The translations under genes and the position numbers were made by a program. 64,000 nucleotides of DNA from Verrucomicrobiota bacterium (GTDB lineage Bacteria; Verrucomicrobiota; Verrucomicrobiia; Limisphaerales; UBA9464). The DNA lies in NCBI GenBank assembly GCA_017309115.1, contig JAFLEF010000008.1, positions 62,001 to 126,000 of the forward strand, read 5' to 3'. The notes under the pieces are model-generated. The model was given only the letters and a program-made list of their open reading frames with translations, had not been told where the DNA came from and did no database searches. Of the stretch, positions 58,179 through 64,000 are shown piece by piece (position 1 is the stretch's first letter; each line of letters starts with the position of its first letter).

Positions 58179-59525
58179 CTACGGGGCTTGGAGCAGGAGT
58201 TTCAGGGCGTTCGTCAGCACGCCTTCGACTTCTGGGGCGACGAAGGAGGAGTCGGGGGAGGTTTCGTAGCCGCCTTCGCCGTACGAAACCGCGGTGCCGA
58301 TATAGGACGGTCCGTAGTCACCATAGGCGGCCATCGCCACGTTAAGGTCGGGACGCATCCGTTGGGCGGCCAGTTGATACTCCACAAAGAGTTCGCCGGG
58401 CAGATGCAGGATTCGGATCGTGCCGAGGCGGAGGCAACTGATGTCGATGGGGCGTTTGGCGGACTGTTCCAGCCAGGCCAGTTTGGCGACGTTCAGATTT
58501 CGTGACGGCGTGGCGGCGCCAAGTTGGGCGGCAATGGCCGTGGCGTTGAGATGCTTGCCGTTGGGCAGCGTAACGGCTTCAACCTGCCAACCCACGTCCC
58601 GGTCAGTAAGCGGTTGACGCTGTGTCGCGGCCCAGGCGCGTTTGAGTCCGTCGGCTAGACGTGCGGCGAGGACCGCCCGGTTGGTGGGGGAGCCATCATT
58701 GTATTTGCCCGCGCCAATGTTGCCTCCGGCCCCGTCGAAGTGGACGTGGCGGACGCCCGGGACGGCTTGATCCCGGAGGAAGCGGGCGATGCCGGGGAAG
58801 TCCGGGTTGGCGATGCCGGTTCGGTAGAAGCTTTGCGGATGGGTGGCGTAGTAACTGAGGATGACCAGCGGTCGGTCGCCGTCCCAAAAACTCACCAACG
58901 AAACCTTGGGGTCGATGACTCCTTCGGGCTCCGCGCGCAGGGCCGGGTCGGGACACGCGGTGTACCGGACCGCCTTGATTTTGCCATCGGGTCCGGGGAT
59001 GCGGCGGTTGGAGGCGACTTCCTTCACTTCGGCTTGTCCCCAGCCGACATGGGTGACGGGGACCGTGTTAGTGATGGCCACGCGGACGGCGTTGCTGGCG
59101 CGCTCCAGCGTGGGTCGGGTCCAAGCGGAATCAAAGGTGCCGGCGTCGAGTCCGCGCGAACGGAGCAGACGTTCAGCGGTGAAGTCGCAGACCGGCGCAT
59201 CGTGCTGATGAAGGGAATGGACCGCGACCCGGGCGCGGGTGGTGCCGGCCGCCGCGGCCAGAGTGTCGCGGAAGACGTCATGGCCTTCGTTGCCGATACC
59301 AATCCAATCCACGGCGCAGAGGACAATCGGATCTCCGGAACCGGTCAGGATCAGTCCGCGGCAGCGCAGGGACAGTTCGCCGGTGCCTTTGAACGGGTCG
59401 TACATCAGCAGACTTCCCGGCGGTGGGGTGGCATCGACATCGAAGGTGGCGATCCGGATTTCGGCGTGGGCCGAGAACCAGACCGACCCGAGCACCAGAA
59501 TCCGGAGGGCGAGGCGGCGGAACAT
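58179..59525 (-). CDS. Secreted neutral/alkaline ceramidase-like protein
   Basis: 448 residues with a signal peptide (about 1-21, ending SAHAE). The opening IRIATFDVDATPP, then LCAVDWIGIGNEGH, VHSLHQHDAPVCDF and YYATHPQSFYR follow the neutral/alkaline non-lysosomal ceramidase N-terminal domain pattern (metal-binding histidines in HSLHQHDAP and THPQS). Such proteins are frequent in PVC genomes and their substrates are mostly unknown. ATG 59525 is set by the signal peptide; a longer frame to 60017 lies over the opposite-strand gene. The TAG stop is part of repeat B (GTAGCCGCC). Confidence 0.75.
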   Translation of the reverse strand: MFRRLALRILVLGSVWFSAHAEIRIATFDVDATPPPGSLLMYDPFKGTGELSLRCRGLILTGSGDPIVLCAVDWIGIGNEGHDVFRDTLAAAAGTTRARVAVHSLHQHDAPVCDFTAERLLRSRGLDAGTFDSAWTRPTLERASNAVRVAITNTVPVTHVGWGQAEVKEVASNRRIPGPDGKIKAVRYTACPDPALRAEPEGVIDPKVSLVSFWDGDRPLVILSYYATHPQSFYRTGIANPDFPGIARFLRDQAVPGVRHVHFDGAGGNIGAGKYNDGSPTNRAVLAARLADGLKRAWAATQRQPLTDRDVGWQVEAVTLPNGKHLNATAIAAQLGAATPSRNLNVAKLAWLEQSAKRPIDISCLRLGTIRILHLPGELFVEYQLAAQRMRPDLNVAMAAYGDYGPSYIGTAVSYGEGGYETSPDSSFVAPEVEGVLTNALKLLLQAP

Positions 59526-59620
59526 GTCGGCAGGATGGGTCGGGAGAGCGGCGAGGAAAAGCGGGAAGACCGCGGGGGCGAGATTGCCACGGGCGCGCGG
59601 CCCTTCCATGCTCGCCCGCG

Positions 59621-60289
59621 ATGTTGGTGCCGCTTGCTGGGTTTGCCGCTGGGTTTCTCCATGTGTTGTCGGGACCGGACCACCTGGCGGCTGTGGCGCC
59701 TCTGGCGGCCCGGGCGCATCAGGGTGCCTGGAAGACGGGAGCCCGTTGGGGGGTGGGCCATTCCGCCGGAGTGGCCTTGGTGGGACTGCTGGCCCTGGGC
59801 TTGCGCGAGGCACTGCCGGTGGAGGCTCTGTCGGCGTGGAGCGAGCGCTTGGTGGGCGTGATGTTGATCGGTATTGGGGTCTGGAGTCTGCGTCAGGCGG
59901 CGCGAATCCAGATTCACACCCACGCGCACACTCATGATGGGGAGACCCACGAACACGTGCATTTTCATCCGGGCGAAAAGGCCAAGGCGCACGAGGCGAC
60001 GCCCCATTCCCACACACATGCCGCGGTAGGGATTGGGACGCTGCATGGCCTCGCGGGTAGTTCGCATTTTCTCGGGGTATTGCCGGCGTTGGCGCTACCC
60101 AGCACTTCGGCGGCAGTGGTCTATTTGTTGGCCTTCGCGGCGGGCACGGTGCTGGCGATGGCTGGGTTTTCCTCCGCGTTGGGACTCTTTGCGCGACGTT
60201 TGGGCAGCGGGGGCCGCGGCTACCGGGGGCTGATGCAGACGTGCGCGGCCGCCGCGATCGGCATCGGCGCGTGGTGGTTGGTGGGGTGA
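59621..60289 (+). CDS. Membrane metal transporter-like protein with a histidine-rich loop
   Basis: 222 residues, about six hydrophobic segments. GFLHVLSGPDHLAAVAPLAA in the first helix recalls the His-Asp-His motif region of nickel/cobalt permeases (HoxN/NixA/RcnA and UreH-like). A cytoplasmic loop at about 105-140 carries more than ten histidines (IHTHAHTHDGETHEHVHFHP). GSSHFLGVLPAL opens the second half. Export or import direction and the metal are not evident. Divergent from the ceramidase-like gene across 95 bp. Confidence 0.7.
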   Translation: MLVPLAGFAAGFLHVLSGPDHLAAVAPLAARAHQGAWKTGARWGVGHSAGVALVGLLALGLREALPVEALSAWSERLVGVMLIGIGVWSLRQAARIQIHTHAHTHDGETHEHVHFHPGEKAKAHEATPHSHTHAAVGIGTLHGLAGSSHFLGVLPALALPSTSAAVVYLLAFAAGTVLAMAGFSSALGLFARRLGSGGRGYRGLMQTCAAAAIGIGAWWLVG

Positions 60290-60360
60290 TTTGGGAAGTT
60301 GAGATTTGAGGGTTGAGAGTTGAGAGACGGTAAGCGGTAAGCGGTAAGCGGGAAGGAGGG

Positions 60361-60508
60361 CGCGAAGCGTTTGGAGTGCGGCAGCCCTCTAGCCCTCTGC
60401 CGCTTTGGGGCGCGTGGAAGGCGGGTGGGGGTTCAGAACATCCTTACGCCCCAGCAGCCGGGACGAAAAGCGGTAGCTTCGCAGGCTTCGCTACCGCACT
60501 CCAAACTC
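60361..60508 (+). repeat. Family C repeat, copy truncated at its right end by family A
   Basis: Begins CGCGAAGCGTTTGGAGTGC and ends GCACTCCAAAC, where the last bases are replaced by the start of family A copy 11. Family E heptamers precede it (about 60328-60352). Confidence 0.78.
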
Positions 60509-60601
60509 GGTGGGGCGACGCTCTGCGGAGCCGTGCGTGGGTGGATTGGTGACGCGTGATTCGCCGAGACGTGGACGGCTCGGTGGGAACCTCGCCCTAC
60601 C
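60509..60601 (+). repeat. Family A hairpin repeat, copy 11
   Basis: 93 bp with ends GGTGGGGCGACGCTC / CTCGCCCTACC, in the convergent gap between the metal transporter and the second PVC haem protein. Confidence 0.82.
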
Positions 60602-60804
60602 GGGGCGTGGCGTAACCCCCGCATTTCCTTATCGCTTGCCGCTTGCCGCTTGCCCTCCTCCGCGTCCTCCGCGGGAGATACCTTCCCTGGGGCGTCGTCG
60701 AAGCGGGTGTTCGTTCGACGCTGATCAGCAAAGGCCGCGTTCCGGCGCTGCGCTGGGAGACGCGGGGACGGCCCGGCGGTCCATCCCTACCAGGCTTACT
60801 GTCT
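60602..60804. repeat. Reverse E heptamers, family G and family H segments
   Basis: 60632-60652 has CGCTTGC-type units, the reverse of family E. 60655-60682 is a reverse family G end (CCTCCGCGGGAGATA). 60683-60757 matches 28741-28802 in the opposite orientation (family H). No gene. Confidence 0.6.
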
Positions 60805-63800
60805 TCACTTGGCTTGCGAGAGGGCTTCCAGGTAGTCGAGGAGGGAGGCGAGTTCCTGGACGGTGAGGGCGGAGGTTAGGCCTTCGGGCATGAGGGAGCG
60901 CTCCTGCTTCTCCCGCTTGGTGATCTGCGCCACAGGAATCACCTGCTCCTGGGCGGTGATCGTCCGGATCGTCACGGCATCGGCCGCTTCCTGCACCACG
61001 AAGCCGTCGAGTTCCGTACCGTCCTTGAGCTCGAAATGATTGGCGACGAAGCCCTGGGCCAGCGTTTTGTTCGGCAGCAGAATCGCCTCGGCCAAGGCCG
61101 GTCGCCGGTAGGTCTGGGCAATCGTGCCGAGGAAAGGTCCCTTCAAGGGTTCGCCCGCCTTCACCGTGTGGCATCCGTTGCAGCCGACCTGGGCAAACAA
61201 CTGTTCGCCGCGGCTCACTTCGCCTTTGGTCGACACGACGGACGTCAGCACGGCGTCCACACTGAGATCGCCCACGCGGGGGGATTGGGCCTCGGCGCGG
61301 AACTTCTCCGGATCAATCTTGAGGCGCTTGATGGTTTCCTGGGCGGCAGCGGCGACTTGGGGATTGGAGTCGTTGAGGGCGGCGACGAACTGGGCGGCGC
61401 GGCTCGAGTCGCGAACCTGGGCGGCGGCCTTCAAAATCTGGACGCGGCGCGCGGGGATCGCCCAGCCGGCATCGAGGGACTTGGTGGCCGCGTCCCGGGC
61501 TTCCGGTGAACCGACTTTGCGGGACGCCAGTTTCAGCAGAATTCCTTCGGCCAGCAGGGCGGGCTCGCCGTCCAATTGGGCGGCGCGTTGTTCGAAGACT
61601 TCATGCGCCTGATCCAGCACGGCGGCATTGGCCACAGCGTTGCGGGCTTTTTCAGCGAGGTTGTTCTCGGTCTTGGTCTGTTGAACGCGGGAGTAACTGG
61701 ACAGGATGGCTTGCCAGGCGGCGGGACTGGGGGACTTGGTCAGGGCAATCAGCGCCTGCGCCCGAGCGGCGTCCGGCGTGTTGGGGGCGGTGGCGGTCTG
61801 GGCCAACAGCGGAACTGCGGCGGCGGGAATGGAATCGGCTTCGGCCAGTTGGGCGGCGATGGCGGGCAACAGAACCGGGTCATTGGCCGCCCGGCTGATC
61901 AGCGTGTCGAGGGCTTCGCCGGCAGGGATGCGGTGGCGGGACAGTTCCCGTCCGAGATGAGCGGCTTCGGCGGAGTTGGCCTGGGTCAAGGTGGCCTTCA
62001 AGGCCGCGGCAATGCGGGGTGTCTCACTCCACGATTCCGGCTGATAAAACGGTCCACGGGTGTCCGGCCGGGTTCCCCAGGAATCGCCCTTCCAAACTCC
62101 TTCCTGGAAGTAGAGGCGGCACAACGCGGTCAGCAGACCGGCGCGTCGTTCGGCATCCTTCTCCCGGGCGAGGCGGTCCAACAGGGCTCCGACGACTTCG
62201 GGCGAATGGAGGGATTGCAAAACCCGCAGGGCGCCGGCGCGACGGCCAGTCGGCGCTTCGGGGTCATCGATGACCGCCAGGCAGGCAGCACTGGCGCGAA
62301 GTCCGACGAGGGAATGGGCCGAGGAATGCGCCACGATGGGATCGCTGTCCGCCAGCAGCGGAGTCAGGGACGGAGCTAGGTCCGATTTTCCGAGACGTCC
62401 GACGGCAATGGCGGCGTCGCGACGAATTCGGGCATTGGAGGACTTCAGGGCACCCAGAATTGGGGCGGTGGGAACCCCGGTGAGTTCCCCAGTCCGATCG
62501 GTCACGGCCCGGAGTGCCCAGGCGCCGATGGAGTCGTCGGTGATGAGTTTGGCCAGAGCGGGGGTGGCGCGGGTGCCGAGCCATTGCTTAAGAGTGAACA
62601 ACGCCGCCACGCGAACTGCGATCGGCCGGGAAGTATCGGACGCCAGTTGGACCAAGGCGTTGGCGGGCGTGCCCGGAGCCAGTTCCGGCGCGGGCCGGCG
62701 CAACAGGGTTCGTGAGGCTTCCAAGCGACGGCGATGGCTGGGCGATTCCAGCAGCTTCACTAGGCTGGCGTCGTCGAGGCGTTCGAAGTCGGGCAGCGCG
62801 TCGGGCTTAAAGCCTTTTGGCGTGGCGCGGGCGATGAAGCCGACGTCAGGTCCGACCCAAGTGAAGGAAGCGCCCTTCCAACTGGCGGCATAAATGGCGG
62901 AGTTCGCATCCACGTCGAGATCGGTGACGCGAGGCAGTTTGGCGAACTTCTCCTGGGTGGCGGTGAAGGTGCCGCCCTTTTCCGTCAGACCGTGGTGATA
63001 GATCCATTCGGTGCCCCAATCGGCGGTGAAGGGAGCGTTGTTCCAGGTCGTGGGAATGCCTGGCTCATCGATCCAGGCGGCGCCGCAGCCGGATCCCCCA
63101 CCGTAGTCCGCGAGCGGTTGGATGATCTCATCCGGGAAGTTTTTGAAGAGGCGCGGATAACCGTGCTGGGTGTAGCCACTGAAGTGGTGCAACCGGATGT
63201 CCCAGCCGCCACCGTCATTGGTGTTGTCCCGGGAGAAGCCGTCGAGCAACGGACTCACCGCCACCTCGAGAATGTTCCGGGTGCCATCGGCGAAGAGTTC
63301 CATTTCGGAACCATCGGGTCGGAGGCGCACCACGCCGCCACCGCGCAGTTGCAGTTTTCGGCCATCGGTACCGGTGGCCTCCATAAAGCCGAAGTCGCCG
63401 ATGGCGGCGTACAGCCAGCCGTCGATGCCGAGTTCGAGTCCGTTGGACGAATGGTCGGCGGGACGGTCCTTGAAGGTGAAGGCGATGCCGGAGACCAGGG
63501 TTTTGCGGTCCTCGGCGACGCCGTCGCCATCGCGGTCGTAAAAGACGCTGATGTCGGGCGGATGCAGCAGGTACAGGCGGTCGTGGTCCCAGACCAATCC
63601 GCGCGGAGAATCGACATCGGGCACGAAGGCCCGGACTTCATCGGCCTGGCCGTCGTGATTGGTATCGCGCACCCGGAGCACCCGACCGAGGTGCGGTTTG
63701 CGGTCGAGGGAACCATTGCCGTCACTGGACACGTAGAGAGTTCCGTCCGGCGCGGCGCCGACAAACACCGGATAGTTGACGGCGGGCGGCGTGGCGAAAA

Positions 63801-63999
63801 TGGAGACGTCGAAGGAATCGGGGAACTCGACGTCCTTACGCAGTTCGGCGGCCTTTTCGGGAGAAGCGACCGGCGACAGGGTTTTCAGTTCTTCCGGGGT
63901 GGGCTGCCGGTCTTTGGCGGTGAATTCCGCTCCGTGAGCGGGGGAGAGCAGGGCGAGTCCGAGGCAGGGAACGACCAGCAGGAGTTTTCGAAGGCGCAC
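60805..63999 (-). CDS. PVC-type haem-binding (CxxCH) membrane-bound dehydrogenase-like protein
   Basis: 1064 residues from GTG 63999, one base inside the window edge; the signal peptide (about 1-23, ending SPAHG) shows that this is at or close to the true start. About 50-400 form the PVC propeller (VRDTNHDGQADEVRAF, FYDRDGDGVAEDRKT, SNGLELGIDGWLYAAIGDFG). About 410-900 are HEAT-like repeats (RRDAAIAVGRLG, NPQVAAAAQETIKRL). About 920-1064 are the cytochrome part with haem site CNGCH near 938 and conserved LPNKTLAQGF. Probable periplasmic oxidoreductase; no substrate can be assigned. Unlike the protein at 1-3901 it has no SGNH domain. Confidence 0.9.
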   Translation of the reverse strand: MRLRKLLLVVPCLGLALLSPAHGAEFTAKDRQPTPEELKTLSPVASPEKAAELRKDVEFPDSFDVSIFATPPAVNYPVFVGAAPDGTLYVSSDGNGSLDRKPHLGRVLRVRDTNHDGQADEVRAFVPDVDSPRGLVWDHDRLYLLHPPDISVFYDRDGDGVAEDRKTLVSGIAFTFKDRPADHSSNGLELGIDGWLYAAIGDFGFMEATGTDGRKLQLRGGGVVRLRPDGSEMELFADGTRNILEVAVSPLLDGFSRDNTNDGGGWDIRLHHFSGYTQHGYPRLFKNFPDEIIQPLADYGGGSGCGAAWIDEPGIPTTWNNAPFTADWGTEWIYHHGLTEKGGTFTATQEKFAKLPRVTDLDVDANSAIYAASWKGASFTWVGPDVGFIARATPKGFKPDALPDFERLDDASLVKLLESPSHRRRLEASRTLLRRPAPELAPGTPANALVQLASDTSRPIAVRVAALFTLKQWLGTRATPALAKLITDDSIGAWALRAVTDRTGELTGVPTAPILGALKSSNARIRRDAAIAVGRLGKSDLAPSLTPLLADSDPIVAHSSAHSLVGLRASAACLAVIDDPEAPTGRRAGALRVLQSLHSPEVVGALLDRLAREKDAERRAGLLTALCRLYFQEGVWKGDSWGTRPDTRGPFYQPESWSETPRIAAALKATLTQANSAEAAHLGRELSRHRIPAGEALDTLISRAANDPVLLPAIAAQLAEADSIPAAAVPLLAQTATAPNTPDAARAQALIALTKSPSPAAWQAILSSYSRVQQTKTENNLAEKARNAVANAAVLDQAHEVFEQRAAQLDGEPALLAEGILLKLASRKVGSPEARDAATKSLDAGWAIPARRVQILKAAAQVRDSSRAAQFVAALNDSNPQVAAAAQETIKRLKIDPEKFRAEAQSPRVGDLSVDAVLTSVVSTKGEVSRGEQLFAQVGCNGCHTVKAGEPLKGPFLGTIAQTYRRPALAEAILLPNKTLAQGFVANHFELKDGTELDGFVVQEAADAVTIRTITAQEQVIPVAQITKREKQERSLMPEGLTSALTVQELASLLDYLEALSQAK

Positions 64000-64000
64000 C

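Noticed and set aside
1..64000. tRNA, rRNA and riboswitch genes
   Set aside because: None recognised by eye; a covariance-model scan would be needed to exclude small or diverged RNAs.

Overview
The window looks like a chromosomal segment of a high-GC member of the PVC superphylum, most likely Verrucomicrobiota. The evidence is two very large PVC-type haem-binding (CxxCH) propeller proteins at the two edges, several small families typical of Verrucomicrobia and Planctomycetes (GYF_2, DUF2752, DUF3311-like, DUF5990), few strong Shine-Dalgarno sites, several GTG/TTG starts, and intergenic space full of short repeats. No rRNA, tRNA, CRISPR array, prophage or autonomous transposase gene was recognised. 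The assignment rests on family content only.

Layout. 1-4.3 kb: a giant secreted dehydrogenase-like protein running off the left edge. 4.3-9.3 kb: a minus-strand efflux operon (TetR/CerR regulator, ABC permease, ABC ATPase, HlyD adaptor, TolC) with a 37-bp dyad over the regulator's start. 9.4-13 kb: two secreted proteins that look like a zinc/metal-homeostasis pair, then a CPA2 antiporter. 13.3-27 kb: core genes (bS21, MutM, xylulokinase, riboflavin synthase) among a sugar isomerase, an LPG-synthase-like membrane protein, a CusF-SCO fusion, a PVC-style disordered protein and a redoxin/cytochrome/copper-monooxygenase fusion. 28.9-32.8 kb: an accessory stretch of small orphan genes, including a bacterial-type poly(ADP-ribose) glycohydrolase, with one integron attC-like site. 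33-45 kb: secreted enzymes (intradiol dioxygenase, PQQ-like propeller, CocE-type hydrolase, Tat-exported sugar isomerase), an EboB-like TatD hydrolase and an Old Yellow Enzyme.

45.4-53.6 kb is the most interesting part. It holds a Hen1-Pnkp RNA-repair operon in which a HEAT-repeat protein gene lies between hen1 and pnkp, joined to each by a four-base start/stop overlap. It is bordered by PIN-domain toxin-antitoxin pairs on both sides and by the tRNA t6A37 methyltransferase TrmO. Hen1 2'-O-methylates the broken RNA 3' end and Pnkp heals and seals the ends; the HEAT protein is a candidate third component. 54-60 kb holds small membrane proteins, an epimerase, HicAB, gene remnants, a 335-bp MITE, a ceramidase-like protein and a His-rich metal transporter. 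A second PVC haem protein fills the right edge.

Repeats are the second theme. Family A (about 92 bp, near-palindromic, ends GGTAGGGCGA/TCGCCCTACC), family B (about 107 bp, ends GTAGCCGCC/GGCGGCTAC) and family C (about 147 bp, ends CGCGAAGCGTTTGGA) sit within or beside 3' ends, often supplying the stop codon, and fill all five convergent gaps longer than 60 bp. Every A, B and C copy I found has the same orientation, whatever the direction of the neighbouring genes. Families D and E are 7-bp tandem arrays; F (ATCTGCG) and G (CGCGGAG) are dispersed motifs found in both orientations.
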